Source of the DNA: Devosia oryziradicis
GTDB taxonomy: Bacteria; Pseudomonadota; Alphaproteobacteria; Rhizobiales; Devosiaceae
Assembly (NCBI RefSeq): GCF_016698645.1
Contig: NZ_CP068047.1
Span: forward strand, 1,337,001 to 1,401,000
DNA: 64,000 nt
Reading direction: 5' to 3'
In this document: piece after piece, positions 1 to 10,100 of the stretch
Position numbering within the stretch: position 1 is the first letter of the stretch
Layout: every line of letters begins with the position of its first letter
Notes under the pieces: model-generated
Database searches by the model: none
The model's input: the letters and a program-made list of their open reading frames with translations, nothing else
Told to the model about the DNA's origin: nothing
Made by a program: the position numbers and the translations under genes

Positions 1-693
1 GCGGGGATAGCTCAGCAGCAGGGCGACCATGGCCAGGCCGAACAGCAATACGCCGACGTGGTTTATGGCAACCATGACGGCAAAGGCCGTGCCGTCGATA
101 GCCAGTTCGCGATTGGCATAGAGCGCGGAAGTTGCGGTGGCCATGAGCAGGCCAATGGCCGTCAGCATGAACATGATGGGCCCCGGACTGCGCGGTCGCA
201 AGGCCCATACCCAGCCCGCTATCAACGTGCCGGCGACGCCGGTCAGCAACTGCACCCAGAAGCCGTCGGGCAGGCGCCACAGGGGCGAGCCCTCGGGGTG
301 GGCGACAACCGTGGTGAAGGTGTTGAGCGGACCGCGCAATCGCAGGGTGACATTGTCCTGAGCCAGCTGCTCGAAGAGCGCCGTCTGTCGCGCGAGGAAG
401 ACTTCATACTGCGCGTAGGTCTCGAGGCTGTCGGGCTCGGGAATGAGGTCCTGCGGCGTCACCTCGATGTCGCCGACCGCCAGCAGTTCCGAAAAGCGCT
501 CGACGGGCGCATGCAGGCGCGACGATGGATCGGTGCGCAGGACATAGACGCCCTGCCCATCGATGCCGGAAACCAGGGTGAGGCCCAGGCGGGGCATGAC
601 GGTCGCCACCGCAATCACCACCACCACGACAACCACGCAGAGCAGCGTGACCGTCGCGAGAAGCAGATTGGGTGTGGCGGAACTGGGCTTCAT
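1..693 (-). CDS. N-terminal part of a membrane sensor protein, probably a histidine kinase (runs off the left edge)
   Basis: The reading frame starts at an ATG at 693 and stays open to base 1 (231 codons), so the C-terminal part lies outside the window. Residues 10-32 form a Val-rich membrane anchor, followed by about 120 residues of soluble, probably periplasmic domain. Several further hydrophobic segments start near residue 145 (around LPDGFWVQLLTG), and the last visible residues are LLLSYPR. This layout resembles the sensory half of membrane histidine kinases that have a multi-TM region before the catalytic domains, but no kinase motif is visible here. No strong ribosome binding site precedes the start. 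A perfect 9-bp palindrome lies at 727-749, between this gene and the preceding SDR gene. Confidence 0.6.
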   Translation of the reverse strand, partial: MKPSSATPNLLLATVTLLCVVVVVVVIAVATVMPRLGLTLVSGIDGQGVYVLRTDPSSRLHAPVERFSELLAVGDIEVTPQDLIPEPDSLETYAQYEVFLARQTALFEQLAQDNVTLRLRGPLNTFTTVVAHPEGSPLWRLPDGFWVQLLTGVAGTLIAGWVWALRPRSPGPIMFMLTAIGLLMATATSALYANRELAIDGTAFAVMVAINHVGVLLFGLAMVALLLSYPR

Positions 694-726
694 GACCGCA
701 TGAAACGGCGTAAAGCCCTGTGGCGC

Positions 727-749
727 AAGACTATAGTGAATATAGTCTT
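727..749. promoter_or_regulatory. Perfect 9-bp inverted repeat, AAGACTATA-N5-TATAGTCTT
   Basis: The two arms are exact complements around a 5-base loop (GTGAA on the plus strand). The element overlaps the stop codon of the SDR gene and sits 34-56 bases upstream of the sensor gene start at 693. No T-run follows on either strand, so it is not a standard terminator. An operator for the downstream gene is possible; the function is inferred. Confidence 0.4.
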
Positions 750-1524
750 AATGTTCCCGGTGGATATCGAAGGCACCGATGGCTTGCGTGGTCGCCATCA
801 ACTGGATCTTGTTGATGTTGACATGGGCGGGCAAAGTCGTTGCCCAGTAAATTGACTCCGCAATGTCGTCGGCCGTCATCGCCTTGGTGCCCTGGTAGGG
901 CTTGGCTGCCTTGGCATCGTCGCCCTTGAAGCGCACCAGCGAGAATTCGGTCTCGGTGAGGCCCGGCTCGATATCGGTGACGCGGACGTTCTTGCCTTGC
1001 AGGTCCGAGCGGATCGCCAGGGCGAAATGCTTCACGAAGGCCTTGGTGGCGGCATAGACCGAGCCGCCGGGATAGGCATATTCACCCGCCACCGACCCCA
1101 GGGTGACGACGTGACCGCCGCCGCGGGCGATGAGCCCGGGCAGCAGCAGGCGGACGGTATAGACCAGGCCCGAGACATTGGTGTCGATCATGGTCTGCCA
1201 GTCGTCCAGATCGGTCTCTGCCGCCGGCTGCAGCCCGAGGGCGAGACCGGCATTGGCGAGGACGATGTTGATCTGGTCAAAGGGCGCGGGAATGGCGGCG
1301 ATGGCCTTTTCCATGGCGGCACGGTCACGCACGTCGAGTTCGATGATGTGGCAGTTTTCCGCGCCCAGCTCGGCCTGCAGTTCGACCAGCCGATCCCGGC
1401 GGCGGCCGGTCGCGATCACCTTGCCGCCGGCGGCGACATAGCGCCGGGCAGCGGCGGCGCCGAAGCCGGACGTGGCGCCGGTGATGAAAACGACGAAGCG
1501 GCTGGGGTCGAGCAGCTGGTACAT
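748..1524 (-). CDS. Short-chain dehydrogenase/reductase, YdfG-like
   Basis: This 258-residue Rossmann-fold SDR has the cofactor glycine motif TGATSGFG near residue 16, the NAG motif (LANAGLALG) and the catalytic YxxxK pair in YAATKAF. The arrangement and length match the YdfG branch, which oxidises 3-hydroxy acids such as serine or allo-threonine with NADP+. The Arg-rich stretch after the second strand (ATGRRRDRL) also favours NADP(H). The ATG at 1524 is preceded by AGGA at a good distance; an upstream extension to 1626 has Pro/Arg-rich, non-family sequence and was not used. The gene is divergent from macA. The exact substrate is not proven by sequence. Confidence 0.88.
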   Translation of the reverse strand: MYQLLDPSRFVVFITGATSGFGAAAARRYVAAGGKVIATGRRRDRLVELQAELGAENCHIIELDVRDRAAMEKAIAAIPAPFDQINIVLANAGLALGLQPAAETDLDDWQTMIDTNVSGLVYTVRLLLPGLIARGGGHVVTLGSVAGEYAYPGGSVYAATKAFVKHFALAIRSDLQGKNVRVTDIEPGLTETEFSLVRFKGDDAKAAKPYQGTKAMTADDIAESIYWATTLPAHVNINKIQLMATTQAIGAFDIHREH

Positions 1525-1696
1525 GGGAACGTCCTGAAGTCGGAAGGGGAGGCCGGCAAAGTGGCCCGGACGGGGTGGCGCGGTCAACGGGGTCGGATCT
1601 CGCTGGGACGTTTCCAACCTTACCAAGTGCTAACGTGAACTTGGCGGCCAGACGTATTATCCTGCGGCGAAATGATTTTTTGCGGGAATCGGCTGT

Positions 1697-2911
1697 TTGA
1701 AGAGCTTGGCTAAGTGGTTGGTGGTCTTGTTGGTGCTCGGGGGCGCCGGCTTTGGGGCGTGGTGGTATTTCCTGGCCGCGCCACAGGCTGCAACCGTGCC
1801 CAATACCGTCGTAGTCGGTCGGGCCGACATCGAGCGCACCGTCCTGGCATCCGGCGTGCTGGAGGCGAATTCGCTGGTGAGCGTGGGTGCCGAGGTCAGC
1901 GGGCGGATCGAGGCGGTGCATGTCGTCCTGGGTCAGGACGTCAGGAAGGGCGACCTGATCGTCGAGCTTGATAGCCTCGACCAGGAAAACGCGGTCAAGA
2001 CGGCGCAGGCTGTGCTGGCGGGGATCGAGGCGCAAAAGCGCAGCCAGGAGGCCACGCTCGCCAAGGCCGAAGCTGCGCTGGCGCGCAACCAGCAGCTGAG
2101 TGCCAATAGCCTGGTGTCGCAGACCGATCTCGAAACGGCGCAAGCGGCGGTGGATTCGGCGCAGGCACAGATCGACCAGCTCGATGCGCAGATTGCCCAG
2201 TCCGAACTCAGCGTGGAATCGGCGGAGCTCAACCTGGCGCGCACCAAGATCGTGGCGCCCAATGACGGCACCATCGTTGCGCTCTTGGTCGACGAGGGGC
2301 AGACGGTCAACGCCAACTCGACCATCCCGACGATCGTCAAGATCGCCGACCTCGATACGATGGTGATCAAGGCCGAGATATCGGAGGCCGACGTGGTGCG
2401 CGTGCAGGCGGGCCAGCGGGTCTATTTCACCATTCTGGGCGAGCCTGACGTCAAGATCGACGCAACGTTGCGCGAGGTGGAGCCGGCGCCGACTTCGATC
2501 AGCGCGGATACGGCCTCCAGCGACACGGCGGTTTACTACAACGGGCTGTTCGACGTGCCCAATCCCGACCACAAGCTGCGCATTTCCATGACGGCGCAGG
2601 TGACCATCGTGCTCGATGAGGTCAAGGACGCGCTGGTGCTGTCGTCGGGCCTGGTGTCGCGCAAGGATCCGCAGGGCAATGTCGTGGTTCCGGTCTATGA
2701 TCCGGCCACCGAGACTATCGCGCCGCGCCGGATCGAGGTGGGGCTCAACAACAATGTCATGGCCGAGATCAAGAGTGGCCTCAACGAAGGCGAACAGGTG
2801 GTCAGCGGCGGCACGGCTATTGTCCGTCCGGCTGGTGCCCAGCAGGGCGGCGGTTTCCGTACACCCGGCGGCGGCATGATGATGATGGGCGGGCCGCGCG
2901 GTGGCGGCTGA
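1697..2911 (+). CDS. macA: MacA-type periplasmic adaptor of an ABC efflux pump
   Basis: This 404-residue membrane fusion protein links the MacB ATPase/permease to an outer membrane channel. An N-terminal anchor (about residues 7-24) precedes the first half of the biotinyl-lipoyl-like domain (around GAEVSGRIEAVHV), a long coiled-coil hairpin with many Ala/Gln repeats (about residues 95-190), the second lipoyl half (KIVAPNDGTIVALLVDEGQ) and a beta-barrel. The start is a TTG, chosen because it gives the Lys-containing membrane anchor. The C-terminus is an unusual Gly/Met-rich tail with four Met in a row. macB follows after four bases. No TolC homologue is present in the window, so the outer membrane partner is encoded elsewhere. 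Confidence 0.9.
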   Translation: MKSLAKWLVVLLVLGGAGFGAWWYFLAAPQAATVPNTVVVGRADIERTVLASGVLEANSLVSVGAEVSGRIEAVHVVLGQDVRKGDLIVELDSLDQENAVKTAQAVLAGIEAQKRSQEATLAKAEAALARNQQLSANSLVSQTDLETAQAAVDSAQAQIDQLDAQIAQSELSVESAELNLARTKIVAPNDGTIVALLVDEGQTVNANSTIPTIVKIADLDTMVIKAEISEADVVRVQAGQRVYFTILGEPDVKIDATLREVEPAPTSISADTASSDTAVYYNGLFDVPNPDHKLRISMTAQVTIVLDEVKDALVLSSGLVSRKDPQGNVVVPVYDPATETIAPRRIEVGLNNNVMAEIKSGLNEGEQVVSGGTAIVRPAGAQQGGGFRTPGGGMMMMGGPRGGG

Positions 2912-2915
2912 CACC

Positions 2916-4865
2916 ATGAGTGATCCCATCATTTCGCTGCGTGGGCTGACGCGGCGCTTCCAGACCGGCGCGGAGGCCGTAACCGTGCTCCGCGATGTCG
3001 ATCTGGATATTCATCGCGGCGAGTTGGTGGCCATTATCGGCCAGTCCGGTTCGGGCAAGTCGACGCTGATGAATATCCTGGGGTGCCTGGATCGGGCGAG
3101 TGCGGGCAGCTACAAGTTTGCCGGCCGCGATATCGGCAAGCTGGGGCCCGACGCGCTGGCGGAATTGCGGCGCGAGCATTTCGGCTTCATCTTCCAGCGC
3201 TACCAGTTGCTGCCCGATCTCGACGCGGTCGAGAATGTGGAAATGCCGGCTATCTATGCCGGCGTCGATGGCGGCGCACGCCGGCGGCGGGCGATCGACC
3301 TGCTGACCCGGCTCGGATTGGGCGAGCGGCTCAGCCATCGGCCCAATGCGCTGTCCGGCGGCCAGCAGCAGCGCGTCAGCGTGGCGCGGGCGCTGATGAA
3401 TGGCGGCGAGGTGATCCTGGCCGACGAGCCGACCGGGGCGTTGGACAGCAAGAGCGGCAAGGACCTGATGGGCCTGTTGGGCGAGCTGCATCGCGACGGA
3501 CACACCATCATCATCGTGACGCATGACCCCCTCATCGCTGCACAGGCGGAGCGGGTGATCGAGATTTCCGACGGCGTGATCATCGGCGACCGGCGGACGG
3601 GCGAGGATACGCGGGTCGACCAGCGCAAGGAGCCCATTCGCCGCATTGCCCGCTGGCGTGAAGGGCTTGATCGGGGCATGGAAGCCCTGCGCATGGCGCT
3701 GCGGGCCATGGTGGCGCACAAGCTGCGCACCTTCCTCACCATGCTGGGCATCATCATCGGCATCGCCTCGGTGGTATCAGTGGTGGCGCTGGGCCAAGGC
3801 AGCCAGGAAACGGTGCTGGAAAATATCGCCTCGATCGGCACCAATACGATCAACGTCTATCCAGGCAGCGGCTTTGGCGACCGGCGCAGCAATCGAATCC
3901 AGACGCTGCTGCCCTCCGACGCCGAGGCCATTGCCAGCCAGCCCTATGCCGACAGCGTGTCGCCACAGGTCAGCTCCAACGCCACGGTGCTGTTCCGCAA
4001 TACTTCGTCCAACGCCTCGGTGACCGGGGTGGGCGAGGCGTATTTCCAGGTCAATGGCCGTACCTTTGCGGCCGGCGTCGGCTTCAACCAGGCGAGCATC
4101 ACCCAGCGGACGCAGGAGGCGGTGATCGACGCCAATGCGCGGGATGCCTTCTTCATCAATGGCGAAGACCCGATCGGGCAGGTCATCCTGCTCGGGCGGG
4201 TACCGGTGCGCGTGATCGGGGTGGTGGAGAATGTCACCGGCTTCGGGCCAGGCGGCAACAGCGCCAATGTCTATGTGCCCTATACGACGGCGATGGACCG
4301 CATCCTGGGACAGTCCTTTCTCAATTCGATCGCCGTGCGGGTGAGCGACGATGCCGACATGGACGAGGCCGAGGCCGAGATAACCGACCTGCTGACCCGG
4401 CTACACGACGGCAAGACGGATTTCTTTCTCCAGAACACGGCCACCATCCGCGACACGATCGAATCGACGGCTGCGACCCTGACGCTGCTGATATCGACCA
4501 TCGCCGTCATCTCGCTGGTGGTGGGTGGCATCGGGGTGATGAACATCATGCTGGTAAGCGTGTCCGAGCGCACCAAGGAGATCGGCATCCGCATGGCGGT
4601 AGGAGCGCGACGCGGCGATATTCTCAGGCAGTTCCTGATCGAAGCGGTGCTCGTCTGCTTTGTCGGCGGCGCGGCGGGCGTGGCTTTGAGCTTTGGGCTG
4701 GGGAGCCTGCTGACGAGCCTGGTCGCAGGGGCGCGGGTCACCTATTCGGCGGAGTCGATCATGTTGGCCATCGCATCGGCGAGCCTGATCGGCGTGATCT
4801 TCGGCTTCATGCCGGCGCGCTCGGCGGCACGAATGGACCCGGTCGAGGCGCTGGCGCGGGAGTAG
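2916..4865 (+). CDS. macB: MacB-type ABC efflux ATPase/permease
   Basis: A fused ABC half-transporter of 649 residues. The N-terminal ATPase has Walker A GQSGSGKST (42-50), the signature [10 protein letters not shown] and Walker B VILADEPTGALDS, typical of the MacB/LolD group. A TM helix near residue 270 (FLTMLGIIIGIASVVSVVAL) leads into a periplasmic MacB_PCD domain, then three C-terminal helices of the FtsX type, including the conserved SERTKEIGIRMAVGA segment. Members use ATP to drive export of macrolides, peptides or lipoproteins through MacA and an outer membrane duct; the substrate here is unknown. The ATG at 2916 follows the macA stop by four bases, indicating co-translation. Confidence 0.92.
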   Translation: MSDPIISLRGLTRRFQTGAEAVTVLRDVDLDIHRGELVAIIGQSGSGKSTLMNILGCLDRASAGSYKFAGRDIGKLGPDALAELRREHFGFIFQRYQLLPDLDAVENVEMPAIYAGVDGGARRRRAIDLLTRLGLGERLSHRPNALSGGQQQRVSVARALMNGGEVILADEPTGALDSKSGKDLMGLLGELHRDGHTIIIVTHDPLIAAQAERVIEISDGVIIGDRRTGEDTRVDQRKEPIRRIARWREGLDRGMEALRMALRAMVAHKLRTFLTMLGIIIGIASVVSVVALGQGSQETVLENIASIGTNTINVYPGSGFGDRRSNRIQTLLPSDAEAIASQPYADSVSPQVSSNATVLFRNTSSNASVTGVGEAYFQVNGRTFAAGVGFNQASITQRTQEAVIDANARDAFFINGEDPIGQVILLGRVPVRVIGVVENVTGFGPGGNSANVYVPYTTAMDRILGQSFLNSIAVRVSDDADMDEAEAEITDLLTRLHDGKTDFFLQNTATIRDTIESTAATLTLLISTIAVISLVVGGIGVMNIMLVSVSERTKEIGIRMAVGARRGDILRQFLIEAVLVCFVGGAAGVALSFGLGSLLTSLVAGARVTYSAESIMLAIASASLIGVIFGFMPARSAARMDPVEALARE

Positions 4866-4890
4866 GGCTAAAGTGTCCTCATTCACCGCC

Positions 4891-4976
4891 CGTCACCCTC
4901 GGGCTTGACCCGAGGGCGCTATACTTGCTGGGAATTTGATCAGTGCAGAGCCCTCGGGTCAGGCCCGAGGGTGACG
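4891..4976. repeat. Paired palindromic repeat, class A copy 1
   Basis: Two inverted copies of the unit CCCTCGGG-N5-CCCGAGGG lie about 30 bases apart, bounded by CGTCA and TGACG, so the whole element can fold as one long hairpin or as two small ones. The same architecture recurs at 11530-11613 and 18764-18836. It lies downstream of macB. The organisation is like REP/BIME extragenic elements; that comparison is by structure only. Confidence 0.8.
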
Positions 4977-5222
4977 ATCGACTTTGGTGGCGGCACCTGT
5001 GCCCCATCCGCCACGATCTGGCGCCTCCTATGCGTACGAAGCTGTTGGCAGGTTGTTCCCATCTCCTGCCAGCCCTAAACTCGCCATGAAATGAACGCCT
5101 GTTTGACGGGCGTGCAGCGTCGACGCGGCGGCCGAAAGAGGCTTAACGGAATCTTTCCGGGCCGGAGGGCAATATAGGCTTCTGCCTCAAGTGGTTGAAG
5201 CGTAACGGGCGGGAACGGGTCA
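4977..5222. other. Intergenic stretch before tamA, no gene seen
   Basis: Between the class A repeat and tamA there is no reading frame with protein-like composition or a plausible start. A purine-rich GGGCGGGAACGGG stretch just before 5223 could act as the tamA ribosome binding region. Confidence 0.5.
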
Positions 5223-5258
5223 CTGCAAAACGCACGTCTGGGAATTAGTCTTTGCGCC

Positions 5259-7139
5259 TTGTGCGTGGCCGCGACCCTTTTGGGCGCGAGCGCGATGCCC
5301 GTTGCCGCGTTCGACCTGTTCGGTCTCAAGCTGTTCGAGGATCAAAGCGAGCAGGATGCCGAGGCGGTCATCGCCGATCCGCAGCCCTATAGCGTCGTCG
5401 TCACCATCAACGCCACCGGCGACGTCGAGAGTGCGGTGCGCAACGCGTCGGCCCTGGTGGCGGACCAGGATGAGCCGGCTTCGGGCGCGGCGGGTCTGCT
5501 GGCCAAGGCGCGTGGCGACTACCGGCGCATCGTGGCGGCGCTCTACAACGAGGGCTATTACGGCGGCGTGGCGTCCATCCGCGTTGGCGGCGTTGAAGCC
5601 TCCCAGCTTGCGCCCGATGTGAACCTGCCCGACCCGGTGGATGTCGCCATCGTGGTGGATCCCGGTCCGCAATTCCGCTTCAACAGCGTCAATATCGTCA
5701 ACCAGGCGCTGCCGACCACCGATCCGTATGACCAGGTCGACCTGCCATCGAGCCAGGGCTTCGGCGCCGGCGAGATCGCCAAATCGTCGGTGATCCTCAA
5801 GGCCGAGCAGCTGGCGCTGGAGGCCTGGCGCCAGCAGGGATACCCCAAGGCCGAAATCGCAACGCGCGACGTGGTCGCAGACCATGCGACGACGTCGGTG
5901 GATGTGACGCTCACTGTCAATCCGGGGCCCAAGGCAGCGTTTGGCGAGGTGACGGTCACCGGCGCGGAAACGCTCGATCCGGGGTTTCTGGCGCGGCAGA
6001 CCGGGCTGACGCCGGGCGAGGAATACGACCCCGACGAGCTGGCATTGGCGCAGAAGCGTCTCGACCGGCTTGAAGTGTTCCGGGCGGCGCGGCTGGAAGC
6101 GGCGCAGGCGGTGGGCGCCGATGGCCTCCTGCCCTATAACCTGATCGTGCAGGAGCTGCCTGGCCGGCGCTTTGGCGTTGGCGCCACCTATTCCACCATC
6201 GACGGGCTGGGGCTGGAGGCGTTTCACCTTTGGCGGAACCTGTTCGGCCAGGCCGAGCGACTGCGGCTCGATGCGCGCGTCGCCAGCATAGGCTTTCCCA
6301 TCGACACGGCGCAGTTCGACTATTTCTTCGGCGGCACCTTCACCAAGCCGGGTATTTTCACTCCGGACACGGACCTGGTTGCGGCCGTTTCGGCGGAGCG
6401 GACGATCTACCCGACCTTCACCGAAACCTCGGCCAGCGGGCGGGTGGGGCTGACCCATATCCTGTCGGACCAGATCACGCTTGAGGGTGGGGCCCAGTTC
6501 GAAATCAACCGCTTTGACGATGTTTTCGGTACGCGCGATTTCAAGACTATCGGGCTCTATGGCGGCGCGACGCTGGATTTCCGCGATGACAGCGTCGATC
6601 CTACCGGTGGCTGGTTCGGCCAGGTCAACCTCGAGCCGTTCTATGAGCTCAACTACGGCAATGCCGCCGCCAAGCTGACGGCGGAGGGCCGCACCTACTT
6701 CGGCTTTGGCGAAGACGATCGCTTCGTCTTGGCCGGGCGGCTGAAGGCCGGTCTGGTACTGGGCCCGAGCCTCGCCGAAATTCCGCCCGACAAGCTGTTC
6801 TTTGCCGGCGGCGGCGGCTCGGTGCGCGGCTATGCCTTCAAGTCGATCGGCGTGAACAACGGCGCGGGGCTGGTTACCGGCGGGCGCTACCTGCTGGAGG
6901 GCTCGATCGAGGCACGGGCCAAGGTCACCGACGATATCGGCGTGGTCGGCTTCCTCGATGGCGGCTATGTGGCGGCGGACGTTTTTCCGGCGCTGACCGA
7001 CCTGCGCCTCGGGGCCGGCGTCGGTGTGCGCTACTATACCGGGCTCGGCCCGTTGCGGCTCGACTTCGCGGTGCCCCTCAACAAGCGGGCGGGCGACCCG
7101 GACTATGCGATCTATGTCGGCATAGGGCAGGCGTTCTGA
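5259..7139 (+). CDS. tamA: TamA-like outer membrane protein assembly factor (Omp85 family)
   Basis: TamA is the outer membrane half of the translocation and assembly module, which helps insert autotransporters and other beta-barrels. This 626-residue protein has POTRA-like domains in the N-terminal half (for example the TVNPGPKAAFGEVTVTGAE region), followed by a C-terminal surface antigen beta-barrel with the GGGGSVRGYAFKSIG element of Omp85 proteins and a terminal Phe. A secretion signal ends near PVAAF. The listed TTG start leaves the signal without positive charge; the frame is open upstream to 5199, and a CTG at 5223 behind a purine-rich stretch would add an Arg-bearing n-region. The stop overlaps the tamB start by one base. 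Confidence 0.88.
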   Translation: MCVAATLLGASAMPVAAFDLFGLKLFEDQSEQDAEAVIADPQPYSVVVTINATGDVESAVRNASALVADQDEPASGAAGLLAKARGDYRRIVAALYNEGYYGGVASIRVGGVEASQLAPDVNLPDPVDVAIVVDPGPQFRFNSVNIVNQALPTTDPYDQVDLPSSQGFGAGEIAKSSVILKAEQLALEAWRQQGYPKAEIATRDVVADHATTSVDVTLTVNPGPKAAFGEVTVTGAETLDPGFLARQTGLTPGEEYDPDELALAQKRLDRLEVFRAARLEAAQAVGADGLLPYNLIVQELPGRRFGVGATYSTIDGLGLEAFHLWRNLFGQAERLRLDARVASIGFPIDTAQFDYFFGGTFTKPGIFTPDTDLVAAVSAERTIYPTFTETSASGRVGLTHILSDQITLEGGAQFEINRFDDVFGTRDFKTIGLYGGATLDFRDDSVDPTGGWFGQVNLEPFYELNYGNAAAKLTAEGRTYFGFGEDDRFVLAGRLKAGLVLGPSLAEIPPDKLFFAGGGGSVRGYAFKSIGVNNGAGLVTGGRYLLEGSIEARAKVTDDIGVVGFLDGGYVAADVFPALTDLRLGAGVGVRYYTGLGPLRLDFAVPLNKRAGDPDYAIYVGIGQAF

Positions 7140-10100
7140 TGGTCGCGCTGTCCTCCACTTTGCGGCGTTTCGCGCTGGTTGGGCTGTGTCTTGCCGGCGT
7201 CGCCGCGCCTGCAGTGGCGCAGGACGCGGCCCTACCCGATCCTGGCGTTGAAGTGCTGGCGATGGGCAATGAAGAGCAGAAGGACTGGCTGACCAACTTT
7301 GTCCAGGACCGGCTGTCCACGCCCGAGCGGCAGATCAGGCTCAGCAATATCGATGGCGCGCTGGGATCGGATGTGTCGATCCGGGAGATCACCATTTCCG
7401 ACGCCAATGGCGTCTGGCTGCGCGTCAACAATGCACGGCTGAACTGGAACCAGGCGGCGCTGTTTGGCGGCCGGCTGGAAGTGCGCACGCTGGCGGCCGA
7501 CTCCATCGAATATATCCGCAATGCCGTGCCTGTCGAAGGGGCGGTAGACCTTCCGGCACCCGAGGCGAGTGGCGGTTTCCAGGTGCCCCAACTGCCAGTG
7601 GCCGTGATCCTCGAGCAACTCAGCGTGCCCAAGGTCACGTTCGGCGAGGGCGTGTTCGGGCTGGGCTCGGAGATCTCCCTGGCTGGCGCCATGACGCTCG
7701 ATGGCGGCAATCTCGACGCCAATCTCGACATCGTCAGGCTCGACGGACCGGGCGGCACCCTCGACCTCGACGTGGCCTATCGCAAGGCGGATAACAGCGT
7801 CGATCTGGGCCTGTCACTGGTCGAGCCGGAAAACGGCGTGATCGCCAACCTGCTCAATATCGAGAACCGCCCCGCGGTGACGCTTGCGCTCAAGGGCAGC
7901 GGGCCGGTAACCGAGTTGCGCACCGACCTCACCCTTCAGGCCAATGGCCAGACGGCGCTTTCGGGCGTGGCCACCGTCAACCAGCAGGCCGAGGGTATAG
8001 CCGTGGTAGCCGACCTGCGCGGACCGCTGGCAACGCTGATCGCAGAGCCGTACCGGCCGTTTTTCGGCGCGGAGACGGCATTGACGGCCAATGCGCTGAT
8101 CCGGTCCGAGGGCGGCATTTCCGTTACGGGTCTGCGGCTGACCGGTGGTCAGCTGTCGTTGGAAGCGGCGGCGGAAACGACGCCGGACAACTTCCTCAAG
8201 TCGCTTGATCTCGATGCCGTCATCGCCGACCCCAATGGCGGGCAGGTGACGCTTCCGGTGCCGGGCAGCGCGACGCGCGTCGGCTCGGCGCAACTGGCGG
8301 TCGGCTTCGGCGGAGAGGCCGAGGAGAACTGGACCGCGACGCTCGACATGGCTGGTTTCGAGACGACCGGCTTTGCCGCCGAGACGCTGGCGCTCACGCT
8401 GGGTGGCGTCGCCGCCAATCTCAGCGATCCAACGGCGCGGCGGCTGACTTTCAATGGCGATGGGACGCTGGCGGGCATTTCCGGCTCCGAGGAAATCGAG
8501 GCGGCGCTGGGGGACGGCATCGGCATCGGCATTGCCGGGCTGTGGAATGCGGGCGAGCCGGTGCAGCTGGCGGAGTTCCGGGTGGCCGGGCAGGCGCTGA
8601 CGGCGGCGCTGAACGGGCGGTTGGATGGGCTCGATTTCACCGGCGATGTGGCGCTGGAGACTTCCAGCATAGCGCCCTTTTCAGGGCTGGCGGGGCGTGA
8701 CCTGGCCGGCGCGCTGACCCTGCAGGCGAGCGGGTCGATCATGCCGTTGACCGGCGGGTTCGACCTGACGCTCGATGGCACAGGCAGCAACCTTGCCATT
8801 GGCGACAAGCTTGCTGACGGTTTGCTTGCAGGAAACGTGGCGCTTTCCGGTCGCGTGGCGCGCACCGAGGCAGGGCTGACGGCGGACGACTTCCGGATCG
8901 CGAACCAGCAAGTTCAGTTGCTGGCCGATGGCACATATTCCAATGCCTTGGCCGATTTCACCTTCAACCTCGATCTCAGCGACCTGGCGCTGTTGTCGGA
9001 TCAGGCGTCGGGCGCGCTCAGTGTGGTGGGGACGGCCAAGGGGCAGGACAGTGTCATCGACCTGGCCCTCGATGCTGGTGTGGCCGATGGCACCTTGGCC
9101 GGGCGGGTGCTGCGCGACGGCGCGTTGCGCTTTGACGGGCGCTACAATGTCGACCGGCTCGATGGCACCATTGGCGGGTCGGCGGCGCTGGATGGGTATC
9201 GCACGACGCTGGCGGCCAATCTAATGGTGACGCCCAGCGAGCAGGCACTGGGCAATATCGACTTTCAGGCGGCCGGGACGCGGATCACTGGCGGCGTCAC
9301 GCGGGTGACCTTGACTGGGCTGCTCGATGGGGGGCTGACGGTGGTTTCCCCCGACGTATCGGTACCGGCGGCGCTGGCGCTGATCGATGCGTCTGGCTCG
9401 GTCAATGCCGACGTGACGCTGGCGCCTGTCGATGGCAAGCAAGGCGTGACGCTGCGGGCCGATATGCGCGATCTCGTTGCCAACGACATCAGGGTCGGCG
9501 CCGCCGATATCAATGCCAGCGTGGTGGACCTGTTCGGTGTGCCGGTGGTGGATGGTGGCGCCAGCGCCAGCGACGTTTCGGCGGCAGGCGTCGACATCGA
9601 ACGGCTATCGGCGACGGCGACACAAACCGGCGACACGACGGCCTTCGATGCACAGGCCTCGCTGGCAACAGGCACGGATGTCGATATTGCTGGGTCGCTC
9701 ACGCCGGTTGAACAGGGCTACCGGCTTGCGGTGGACCGGGCGCAATTGCAGCAGGGGCAGTTGTCGGCACGGCTCGCCCGGCCGACAGTGGTGCAGGTCA
9801 GCGGTTCGAGCGTGGCGCTGGATGCGGTGAGGTTCGATGTCGGGTCGGGCTCGATCACGGCCACGGGGTCGGCCGGCGAGACGCTGGGCATCGACCTTGA
9901 GATCAACGCACTGCCGCTGTCGATCGCCAATGCGGTGGCACCGGATCTGGGCCTTGCCGGAACCATCAATGGTCGGGCCAGCATTACCGGCACGGGCAGC
10001 GATCCACAGGTGAACTTTGAAGCACGGGCTGCGGGCATCAACGCAGCGGCCATTCGCGATTTCGGCATAGCCCCTCTCGACGCGACAGCCAGTGGCACGT

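Noticed and set aside
4891..4976. Class A palindrome as a simple rho-independent terminator of macB
   Set aside because: No T-run follows either stem, and the same element occurs in other contexts, including 5' of zapE.
5212..5240. GGAAC before tamA as an EcfG promoter
   Set aside because: The only CGT-like match downstream is CGTC at an 18-base spacing, outside the consensus on both counts.
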